A stretch of DNA of 64,000 nt. It comes from Lobosporangium transversale. Taxonomy: Eukaryota > Mortierellomycota > Mortierellomycetes > Mortierellales > Mortierellaceae. The stretch spans positions 248,001-312,000 of the forward strand of contig NW_019028994.1 in NCBI RefSeq assembly GCF_002105155.1, in the 5' to 3' direction. The position numbers were made by a program, and so were the translations under genes. The notes beneath the pieces were generated by a model. The model worked only from the letters and a program-made list of their open reading frames with translations, was not told the origin of the DNA and did no database searches. Positions 46,537 through 55,931 of this stretch are shown here, piece by piece (position 1 is the first letter of the stretch; each line of letters starts with the position of its first letter).

Positions 46537-48918
46537 TATGGGGTTTATTGGGGACTCGAAAAAGGAACTTCATCCTATACAACTTTCAAAATGGGAAGGT
46601 AGTGCCGATCGGAACATCGTATTCTGGTGTTTTCAATTTGACGTCGCCACCCATGTTCTTTGATGGGTCACACAAGACACCTGCAGATTTAGCGCCACTT
46701 CTTGTCTTGAATCCCAAATTTGGGTCACCGATCGGGATTGTCATCATCGCAGTGGCTGGAGTGAGTATCCTGTTTTCGCTTTTGACCATGCTCATTGTAG
46801 TTGTTCATAGGAATGCACAAGTTATCAAAGCATCTAGGTAAAGAGGGAAAAAAAAAAAAAAAAAAAAAAAAAGGTCTTTATATATTTATTTCTTTTATAG
46901 AGCTCTGCAATATTTGCGCTTACTAATTTAGACGTGATCACATCTTTATCCTATCTGGGACTTTAGTCCTCTGTTCTGCTGTTTAGAACTATGTGGGTTT
47001 ATTATACTGTATGTTGCCACGATCATTGGTTTGGACATCCCAACAGAGTTTTTGTGCATGGCGCGGCCCCTTGCATTGAATTTGGGGCTTGTGTTGGTGG
47101 TGAGTAACATTGTGGCGAAGAACTTTCGGATTTACAGGATCTTTCATAATATCTATGTGACCAAACGCGTCATCAAGGATTCACATCTGCTCAAGATCGT
47201 CGGCACTATTATGATGGGCAACTTGGTAAATTAAAATTGACTTTTCTTTTTATTTTTTTATTTTCTTTTTATTTTTTTGTTTGCTAAGTTTTATTTATTT
47301 ATTTATTTAATTTTTTAATACACGTCCAATGTGTTAATTTAATAGATTATTATCATTTCTTGGTTCATAAAGTCACCACCAACGCTGGAGCAGATCGCCA
47401 TGCCAGATTTCACCTCGTATTGGTCATGCGATAATACGAGTGGGGGGAGTGTTCCATTCTTTGTCCTTTTGTTTGTGTATAACGGTGTATTACTTTTGAT
47501 CGCGACTTACTTGGCTTATATGAACCGGAATGTTGCAACCAACTATAACGAATGTCGACAAATTGCGTTTGTCGTGTAGTAAGTAAAGCCCTTTTCATTT
47601 TTTTTTTTTTTAAGCAATGCTAAAAAAACAAAACAAAGCAAAGAAATAAGGAAAAAAAGTAATGTTTTGAAATACTTATTGACAACTTTTGTATCTTTTA
47701 TTTTTTATTTTTTATTATTTTGAACAGCAATATTCTGTTGTCTGGATGCTTAGCTTTGCCTACAGTGTTTTTACCACGATCACAATTCCTGATAAAGTTC
47801 TTTCTGTCGACAGGGGTATTCCTGTTTGGCACTACATTTTCACTCTTATTCTTGTTTCTGCCCAAGCTCTGGGAATTGTATTCACAAATCGAGCGAACGC
47901 AGCAACAGCAAAGGCAAAACAACTGTAGCTCGGCTGTCCATGGAGAGCGATCCACTCATATGGGGCTAGGTCCAGGCTTGAGTCCGGGTTCAGTTTTAGA
48001 GTCAAGGAGTGCTGAGAATTTTATCTATAACATGGCATCTACATGGATGAATAGTTCCAGCAACATTGGAGTCCTCGGTCCTAGTGCTTCGAGCGACATG
48101 ATGCTTGGTAGTACAGGTGCAGGAGGAGGAGACCATTCGAGCTATGGGAATGGAAACGGAGCAAGGAGTAGCACATATTTATCCTACGGACGAAAGGGCA
48201 GTGCAGCAAGCTTGGAAGACTATAAGGGAGGAGGAGGAGAAGATGATGGTAATACGCTCAAGGAGATGCATATGGGATATATGGGTGTCAAGTTTCAGAG
48301 CCGGTTCTGGCCCCTATCCTTCATATCCAATTGGCGGATGGGGCGCATTGTTCTATATCCCACCGGGCGATACTTTACATGCTTTGAATTGGTAAGCTCT
48401 TTTTTCTTTCTTTCTTTCTTTCTTTTTTTTTTTTTTTTTTTTTTGAAATTATGTATTTCATATATAGCAAAGATATGAACCCATTCGATGGCTAACATTT
48501 CATTTTTCTTTTTCTTTTTCTGTTCACAATGTAGGGAAAGCCAGAGACTGGCAGGACGTATACCTATACTTCAGTTTGTATCCACTCCAGGGAACCAGGT
48601 GAATATATATTGGTGGTGATGGGAACTCGTCGCTACGATTTTTTGCTTCAAGTTCGAGATGAAGAAAGGTTGATGTATTGGTACAATCTGTTTGACAGCT
48701 ACCCGAGACCACGTCAGGGCAGCAATGGGAATATCAACACGATTGCGTACTCTAGTTCGCATGACATGAGAAGTATTATGCTCCCGCTTGGGGATCTATC
48801 GATGGCTAATCTGGCTGCTGCTGCTAATGCAGCCACTGCCAACGCTGCAACAGAAAGTGGCAATGCTAGTGGCATTGCTAGTGGTAATGCTACCGCGGCT
48901 GTTGTTGAGTCACAATAA
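43584..48918 (+). CDS. class C (GABA-B receptor-like) GPCR with PH-like cytoplasmic tail
   Basis: Twelve exons: 43584-44473, 44732-45006, 45110-45259, 45413-45599, 45736-45930, 46047-46088, 46230-46418, 46565-46837, 46967-47225, 47346-47578, 47728-48391, 48535-48918; 1246 aa. Hydrophobic N-terminal segment (about 26-47, signal peptide), a disordered Ser/His/Pro-rich stretch to about 250, then a periplasmic-binding/ANF-type ligand domain (about 270-690: EIRIGVILPYSLP, ASEINANQLIPGAYVTLVLKD, AVIGDVSSALSM, SYSAGSTQLSNKDDYDYFFRT, YPYAGQRDI..AYSCMMVIASAF). Seven membrane helices lie at about 697-950; TM3 ends IVAKNFRIYRIFHN as in GABA-B receptors. The ~300-residue tail has a Gly/Ser region and a PH-like block (MGRIVLYPTGRYFTCFEL ... 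YILVVMGTRRYDFLLQVRDE, RLMYWYNLF). Ligand unknown. All junctions are GT..AG and in frame. Confidence 0.92.
44489..44511. repeat. (TA)n microsatellite in receptor intron 1
   Basis: Pure AT dinucleotide run just inside intron 1 of the class C receptor gene. Confidence 0.9.
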
Positions 48919-49715
48919 CCATTTGAACTGTTTAGTTAGGAACAGACACCGAAGCAGGTTCTTCGTAGAAATGGTGGTGGCAGCGATAGCAGCAATTGCA
49001 GCAGCGGCAGCAGGCAGTACCAGTAGACTAGAAACTATCATTGAAGAGCATTTCTTTTTGCATTCGCCCTCACACGTTTATCACAGTAGCAGAGGGTCAA
49101 AAGATCTAAAGAATGTAGATTGATAGATTGATCATTAAAAGGAGGAAAAAAGGGTTTGGCGCGCAGTTGATCTGAGAGCTTTAAATTGACGCGTGTATGG
49201 GAAGAGATGGGTTACATTTATATTTTTTTTCATAGATTGAATGTTTATCAGCCTGATTCAGCCCTATTGAGCTTAGACCAATCAAAACGGGCAATTGTCA
49301 CAATTGTATTTCCGAAAGGGTGGCTTGCCAGTCCAACTAATGGACGGGCATATGAATGAGGGTAAAAAGGCAGTTAAAGGCTTGTTGGAGACACAGCAGG
49401 GTTGAGTGTAGATTTGTGATTTGGATCAACTGACTCAAAGAGAGAACTGACAAATCCATTTTCATTTTTTCCACATTGTTTGTTCGGGCATCAAGATAAA
49501 CTCGAATCTTTTTTCTTCAACAAAGGACTCTTTAGCTGCGGATAGCATACAACTCCTCCCCTTTTACTCTCTTTTTTATCTTTCTCTCTTGTCTGTCTCC
49601 CATAAAAGCTTCTTTTCTTTCTCTTTCCCATTACACATTTCTCACTTTTCCATTTTCCATTCTATTCCATTCCATTCCATTCCATTCCATTCCATTCCAT
49701 TCAATCATATACCAA
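48919..49715. promoter_or_regulatory. intergenic receptor gene - DRE2
   Basis: About 800 bp. One ACGCGT at 49189-49194 and an (ATTCC)n repeat (49663-49702) immediately before the DRE2 start. No gene seen. Confidence 0.55.
49663..49702. repeat. (ATTCC)n pentanucleotide repeat in DRE2 leader
   Basis: Seven or eight tandem ATTCC units ending about 14 bp before the DRE2 ATG, so probably transcribed in the 5' UTR. Confidence 0.9.
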
Positions 49716-51318
49716 ATGGCTCCAGTCGCAACTCCCGCACTCGTCACTCAGGGACAGAAGGTTTTGCTCGTCGGCACTGCCTCTGCCTCTGCTGCTGACC
49801 TCACCGACGCACGCAACGCTATCGTCGCTTCTGTTGGAACTCAAGGATCCGTTACCTTTGAACAGCTCGACCGACTTGCTTCCAGTAAGTTGCTTTTTCT
49901 TTCTTGTTCTATACTTGCTTATTCTTTTCTAATGTGTATCCATTCACTGCATTGCATAATTACTCTTGCTTGAGGAAAAAGTCAATAGGATCTAAAAACT
50001 AACTTTTTTTATTTATTTCTTTTTTACTTTTTTTTAAAAGTTGCTCTTCCTGCTTCGACTTATAATACGATTGTTACGGGCGCGGTGGCTCCATCGGCCT
50101 ATCAGCACTCGGATGCAGTGCTTGCGGCTTTAGCAAAGACGCTTTTGCCAGGAGGAGGATTGGCATTGACTGAGCCTGTATTATCATCATCAGCATCAAC
50201 AACAGTGCAGCAACCGGCGCTCAATCAAGCTTTGGCACGCTCTGCGGGGGATCTTGTGTCTGCACTCAAGATCTCTGGATTTGTTGAAATCACGACTGTG
50301 AACCAGCGCAAGGCTACTTTGGAGGAGATTCAAGCTTTGCTCCAGGCCTGGAACGTTCAGGCAGATGCCTCTGCCCTGGAAGGCCAGATCGAGTTTGTTG
50401 AGGTAAATAATCATAATGAAATGATACAAAATACAGAGCGTTGGGTCTTTTTTTTTTTTTTTTTTTTGTTATTGTTATAAGAGATGTTTACAGATTGTAT
50501 AATAATATGAAATACAAAAAAGAAACTTTTGTGGAAAAAAAAAAAAAAAAAAATTCAAGAGCAGCTGATTACAAAAAAGTTCGGATCTCGTTTTCTTTTT
50601 CTGGGTTTGACTAATTATCGCAATGCTGTATGTGTATACTGATACCATCTGTTTTTGTCTATTTTTTTCCGATCTTTCTTTTTTGTATTTTGTGTTTGGT
50701 CCATTGTATCATTTTATCATTTTACGTTTTTTTTTTGCATTACAGATTTCCGCCAAAAAGCCCGCCTATGAGCTCGGTGCTACTGCTGCATTGCCCTGGG
50801 CTAAAAAGCGTGCTACCAATGCCAGCCCTGTTGCCAAACCAAAGCCTGCTCCCAAAGTCAACAAGGCTGCTGTCTGGACCATCTCTGCCAATGATGACGA
50901 GGATGCAGAGCTTGAGGATGAGGATGCGTTGTTGGACGAATCGGATCTGATCAAGCCAACGATGGAACAACTCGCTGCCCCTGAATGTGGACCCAACAGT
51001 GTAAAGAAAAAGAAGTGCAAGAACTGTACCTGTGGTATGGAGTCAGAGGGTGAGGATGCTGTTGAGACAAAGACAACTTTGTCTTCAGGACCTGTGCCTG
51101 ATGATGCGATTGTGGCCTCAAAGAGCAACCGATGGAAGGAATCTGCCATTACTGAAGTTGTTCCTAAGGCCCTGCAACCCAAGTCATCATGTGGTAACTG
51201 TTATCTTGGAGATGCATTCCGTTGCGGATCATGTCCCTATCTTGGTATGCCTGCATTCCAACCAGGAGAAAAGGTTCAACTGGGTGGAAGCATGCTCAAG
51301 GATGACATTGACTTTTAA
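49716..51318 (+). CDS. DRE2: Fe-S cluster assembly protein Dre2 (anamorsin/CIAPIN1)
   Basis: Electron carrier of the cytosolic iron-sulfur assembly pathway, acting with the diflavin reductase Tah18. Three exons: 49716-49884, 50041-50402, 50746-51318; 367 aa. An N-terminal methyltransferase-like domain (VLLVGTASASAADL, LLPGGGLALTEP, GFVEITTV) is joined by an acidic linker (DDEDAELEDEDALLDESD) to the CIAPIN1 domain. There C-x9-C-x2-C-x-C (CGPNS..CKNCTC) binds the 2Fe-2S cluster and the twin C-x2-C motif (CGNC..FRCGSC) forms the second site. C-terminal MLKDDIDF is the expected acidic end. Length and motifs are typical. Confidence 0.97.
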
Positions 51319-52593
51319 ATACTTTTTCTTCTTTTTATTCCGTTTTGGCATCTCCTTTGTCTCTCCTACCTCCTGTCTATCCCCTCTATCCCTTGAGAGT
51401 TTGTAGTCGCATATTTGTTATATAATTCACTTTTTTTTTTTTTTTTTTCTTTTAACCACTCTTCACTTGTACGAATAACAAAAAAAAAAAACATTCATGT
51501 ATGTGTAATATCATGTTATTTACTTATTTATTTATTTTATCCGCGTGATTATTTTTTTTTTCTTTAAACAAATAAAATAAAGTAAAAATTAAAAAATTAA
51601 ATATTAAAAATAAAATATGTTTTACATTTTAATGGTTTGACAGACTGTTATTTATTTATTGGGGAATATTGGATCATTGCCAGATCAATCAAAGCCGAAA
51701 TATCCAATGACGGATTTAAAGTGTAAAAAGGATTGTTACACATTCACTTTTCTGCCCACGGGGGAAGGAAAAAAAGACTTTTGCATGGTTTACATGGTTT
51801 ACATGGTTTACATGGTTAACATGTCCTTTGTTTTTTTTTTTTTTTTTTTTCCCCTTTGTCCTCTGTCCTTTGTGCTTTGTGCTTTGTGCATTAGCCATAG
51901 CCCTTTTGCCCAAAACACCATTTGTTTCATTCAATACGACTTTTGGGGAACAGGTCAGTCACAATAGTATTTTCCCAACAACTACATGTACAAACAACCC
52001 CTCCACAAGCCAACAAAGCATGATGTATCTGTTTATAAAAGGATATAGGGACAGAGAGTGGGGCTACAATATGCTGTGGTCATGGTTTATTCATATACAT
52101 GAACATGAACATGAACATGAATGGATGAAACATGTGTTTAGCAACATGCAGCATGTATATACATACACCATGCTTTCTATGAACTGTTCCCTGGGCATAA
52201 TAAAAAACGACAATGTAGTGCGGCAGCAAGGCTCTCTGGGAACAGTGATTGGATGGTAAGATGGAACCCAGTCTTGAATTTTTTTTTTATTGTTGCGCAA
52301 TGCGGCAGACTTGCATGCACCGACCTGTTTTTGGTGAGAAGAAGAGAAACGAAAGGAGTGTGTGTGTCCGAGGACGATTGATTTGAGACAACCTCAGCTT
52401 GATTTGCTTTTTCTTTCTTGGTTTGTTTGTCTCGAACCTCCACATTCCCCTCCCTCTCCACATTCATCCCCCTTGTTCACATTCATTTCAACACTAACAG
52501 ATCCTTTTTTACATTCCACTGCATTGTTTCCCAAGGAAAGGTTTTTTTTTTTTTTTTTTTTTTTTTACATTTCATTCTGACTAGACATAAACA
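51319..52593. other. intergenic 1.27 kb with short tandem repeats
   Basis: Holds the DRE2 3' UTR and the upstream region of the next gene. Includes tandem ACATGGTTT units (51784-51821), tandem GAACAT units (52099-52122) and long T runs (about 51830-51850 and 52542-52566). No gene seen. Confidence 0.6.
51784..51821. repeat. tandem 9-bp repeat (CATGGTTTA)n
   Basis: Four copies, the last with one change. Confidence 0.85.
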
Positions 52594-54609
52594 ATGGCTA
52601 GTCCATTCTCTCATACACAACCACCATCTTCTTCAAGGTGGATGTCTGTGGGACCTCATTGGTATTCTGTCAAACAAACGAGGTCTAGTTCCGGTGTCTC
52701 TAGTCCAACAACTTCTTCTAGCACTACTACAACAACAACTACAACAACAACAGCTGCTCCAGTCCTTGGTACATTAGCAACGATGCAACAGGGTGTGCAT
52801 TCATCTTTTCTGAATGCAATCTCTCGACCCGACTTGAACACACATGAAAACCTTAAAAAAAATGCTCTCAACCAGCCCAAGGTTGCGGTCCCATCTTGTT
52901 CCTGTCCATCCTATGCTGCATCCTCGTTGGTTCCTTCCATCTTTGGTCAGGCGGGCTATCCCAATGGGACCCATGACCAGCGATGTCCTGTTCTGTCTTT
53001 ACAGAAGCAACAGCTACCGTCTCAACAACAGCAACAGCAACAACAACAACAACAACAACAACAAGAGCAGCATCTACATCAACACTTTACTCATCAAGGA
53101 ACACCGCCCTATTTGCTCTCTGAACAGGAACGACAACAGCAGCTTTTTATGCAGCAACAAGATTTGATGCAACGGCTTCATATCATGCCTGGGAGCCCGA
53201 TTCGACCATGGTACCCGACCTTTGGACCAGCTCAAACCACCTCGTGTAGTAACAACAAGATCTTGCTTCACAGCCCTCGTTCCTATAATAATAGCAATAA
53301 TAGCAATAACAACAACAACAACAACAACAACAACAGTAATAATAATAAGCAACCTGTAGGACCTCATTGGAAATCAGTCCACTCAAACGCGTCCTCTTCT
53401 AGTTCACCTACACCTACACCTACACCTACGGCCACATCTACACCCACGCCTATGCCCACACCTACATCATCACCTTCTCCATGTTTCCCACAGTCTCCTT
53501 CACTTTTACACTCTATAAGCAATCCTTTTGAAGCCAAGGAGGATCATCCAAATCATCATCTTCATCCTTTCCAGCAACAGCAGGAGTATCAATATCCTGA
53601 TCAAAAAACAGCATTCACTTCGTCCTCAACCCTGACTCTGACCTCCTTAAGTTGTGATACAACCACACTAAGTCCACCTCCATCACCATCAGCCTCATCG
53701 CTGATTTCATCGTCTTCGAGCGTTGTCTCATCTATAGGACCCATGAACCTCTTGATATCATCATCGTCATCGTCATCAAATCGGACCGAGTCTGATCAAG
53801 ATATGATGGAGGTGAGAGGACCATTTACACCAACGAGCCCGCAGGATGTTCAGAAGGTTCTTTCTAATACGAGTAGTAATCCATGGAGTTCAAGTAGTCC
53901 TACAGAATCCAATAGTCGCCATCATCATCAGCAATTTCAGAAAATGGCTTTTTCAGGTGGAGATGCTGTTGGGGAATCCTCTTTTAGCCGGAATATGAAA
54001 CGCAAGGCCACATGGCAAGACGAGGATGTGTCAACTGATCCTGTGATGTCTCTTCCACCACAGTTTGTATCAGACGTATCAGCAAATGCGAGCTTTGAAA
54101 CAGGCGTTGAAATATCTACCCTGCCGACCCATCAGTACGTTTCACTTGAGTCTGATGGACATTGTAATAACCAGCAGAATGTACATGTGCTTCAGAGATC
54201 TCACTTCGATATGGACATGACACCTGTGATGGATCAAGATCAAGGTCAATCGACCGTGCATGCAATGTCGGGTATGGGATCATCATTGACAGGGAGTGCT
54301 CATGAGCAAATGATGTCGATGAGCATGGATGTCAGTACTTTTGATAGTGTAGATCAGGATGATCTTGAGGCAGAAGAAAGAGAAAAGGAAAAGGAAAAGG
54401 AAAAGGAAAAGGAAAAGGAAAAAGAAAAAGAAAAAGAAGCGGTAGACGAGGCAGGTGTGCTTGCGAAGCGTACGAAGCTACGGTTTGAATTGAGTGCGAT
54501 TCGGGATGCAGAGCTTGCGGAGATTGAGACGAGACGACATGAGACTGGACAGGTTGCTCTGGATATCTTTCAACAGTGTTTCTATAACGCAGCAGCGGCA
54601 TCGCGGTAG
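52594..54609 (+). CDS. Ser/Gln-rich low-complexity protein with repeated GPHW motif
   Basis: Single exon, 671 aa; not recognised. Predicted mostly disordered: Thr runs, poly-Gln (about 53026-53065), poly-Asn, TP repeats, Ser runs and an (EK)n charged helix near the C-terminus (GAAAAG repeats at about 54376-54437). A short motif occurs twice, SVGPHWYSV near residue 18 and PVGPHWKSV near residue 253, in otherwise unrelated surroundings. A Lys/Arg patch MKRKATW could be a nuclear signal. The C-terminal ~50 residues (KRTKLRFELSAIRDAELAEI, DIFQQCFYNAAAA) look helical and less biased, so may be the functional end. ATG context (AACAATGGC) is good. Confidence 0.75.
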   Translation: MASPFSHTQPPSSSRWMSVGPHWYSVKQTRSSSGVSSPTTSSSTTTTTTTTTTAAPVLGTLATMQQGVHSSFLNAISRPDLNTHENLKKNALNQPKVAVPSCSCPSYAASSLVPSIFGQAGYPNGTHDQRCPVLSLQKQQLPSQQQQQQQQQQQQQQEQHLHQHFTHQGTPPYLLSEQERQQQLFMQQQDLMQRLHIMPGSPIRPWYPTFGPAQTTSCSNNKILLHSPRSYNNSNNSNNNNNNNNNNSNNNKQPVGPHWKSVHSNASSSSSPTPTPTPTATSTPTPMPTPTSSPSPCFPQSPSLLHSISNPFEAKEDHPNHHLHPFQQQQEYQYPDQKTAFTSSSTLTLTSLSCDTTTLSPPPSPSASSLISSSSSVVSSIGPMNLLISSSSSSSNRTESDQDMMEVRGPFTPTSPQDVQKVLSNTSSNPWSSSSPTESNSRHHHQQFQKMAFSGGDAVGESSFSRNMKRKATWQDEDVSTDPVMSLPPQFVSDVSANASFETGVEISTLPTHQYVSLESDGHCNNQQNVHVLQRSHFDMDMTPVMDQDQGQSTVHAMSGMGSSLTGSAHEQMMSMSMDVSTFDSVDQDDLEAEEREKEKEKEKEKEKEKEKEKEAVDEAGVLAKRTKLRFELSAIRDAELAEIETRRHETGQVALDIFQQCFYNAAAASR

Positions 54610-54999
54610 AAGACTGATCTGTGTTTACAAAGTTATTTTATTTCTTATATTTATCTATTTTATATAATTTATTTATTTATTTATTTTATATCTTAACTTA
54701 TTTATTTTAACTCTTGTCTTATAATTGTAACACTAAAGGAAAAAGAAAAAGAAAAGAAAAAGTTCATTGTTACCCTGTAATAAAAACAAAAAGAAAAAGA
54801 AAAAGAAAAATCTCTTTTAGTAATAGGGAGTATTCACCCAATATAATATGATATACACATTGGTTTGCGATGTGATGTGATATGATGCTGTTACATGCAT
54901 GTTATGTTGTACGTTACATATATAGAGTGTTAGTGTTGCAACGTTATGTAAAGTCGTGAGACTGATTAAGTTATGTTGGAATGTTTAACAAAAAAAAAG

Positions 55000-55005
55000 A
55001 CGCGT
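55000..55005. promoter_or_regulatory. MCB (MluI cell-cycle box) 1
   Basis: ACGCGT, 373 bp before the RNR1 ATG. MCBs are bound by MBF (Swi6-Mbp1) and drive G1/S transcription of RNR genes in other fungi; binding here is inferred. Confidence 0.55.
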
Positions 55006-55117
55006 TTCTTTTTCTTGTTGGTTCGTGTCGTGTCGTGTCGTGTCCTGAAATTTTATTTTCCAAACAATAAACAAACAATAACACAAAGCAGTCCCTCTTA
55101 CTTACTTTGTTTAAAAA

Positions 55118-55123
55118 ACGCGT
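55118..55123. promoter_or_regulatory. MCB (MluI cell-cycle box) 2
   Basis: ACGCGT in the context AAACGCGTTT, 255 bp before the RNR1 ATG; flanking bases extend the palindrome. Confidence 0.6.
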
Positions 55124-55377
55124 TTTAATTTATTTTTTTTTTATCTTGGATAGCCACTCTTTCCCTTTCCCTTTCCCTTTCCTTTCCTTTTTCTCTTTCT
55201 CTTTCTCTTTCTCTTTCTCTTTCTCTATCTCTTTGGTCTTTGTGTCCCTTTGTTCACTCTGTTGTTTCTTGCTGTACTGTGTCAGTGACCTGGAATACCC
55301 TTTCTTTCTTTCTTTCTCTCATTTCTTATTCCCATATCTTCAATTCTCATTTTATTTCTTCTTCTTTTTCAACAGTC

Positions 55378-55900
55378 ATGTTTGTGTTTAAACGAGGTAT
55401 GGCTACAGCTACTTTGACTGTAGTATAACCTGCCTGCGCTTTTTTTTTTTTTTTTTTTTTTTTTTTCCTTTTGGCATGACCATTGATACCATGTCAAACT
55501 TTGTTTCCAAAAGAAAAGAAAAGAAAAAGAAAAAAAAGAAAAAGGTTTACTAATGAACACTTTTTATTCTTCATGATGCCATGTTTACTCTCTCCATTCA
55601 TTGAAAACGCACAACACAGATGGTAATAAAAAAAAGTTTTGTTTTGTTCTTTCAGTTCAATTCAATTCAATTCATTTTCATCGTGTCATGACTAATTGAA
55701 CCCATTATTTTGCATTGGTTGCATCCAATCTAATTCATTAATGGAACAGGCCGCAAAGAGCGTGTTGCATTTGACAAGATTACGGCTAGAATCGTCAAGC
55801 TTTGTTATGGCCTCGACATGAACTTTGTGGACCCTGTCCAGGTTACTCAAAAGGTATATCAAGGAAACACTCCCAGTGAGCACACACCACGCAAAAGACG

Positions 55901-55931
<31 letters not shown>

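Larger units (their letters stand above)
54610..55377 (+). promoter_or_regulatory. RNR1 upstream region
   Basis: Two ACGCGT boxes (55000-55005 and 55118-55123), TCGTG tandem units (55023-55043) and pyrimidine-rich microsatellites (CTTTCC, CTTTCT; about 55152-55230) lie between the preceding stop and the RNR1 start. Confidence 0.6.
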
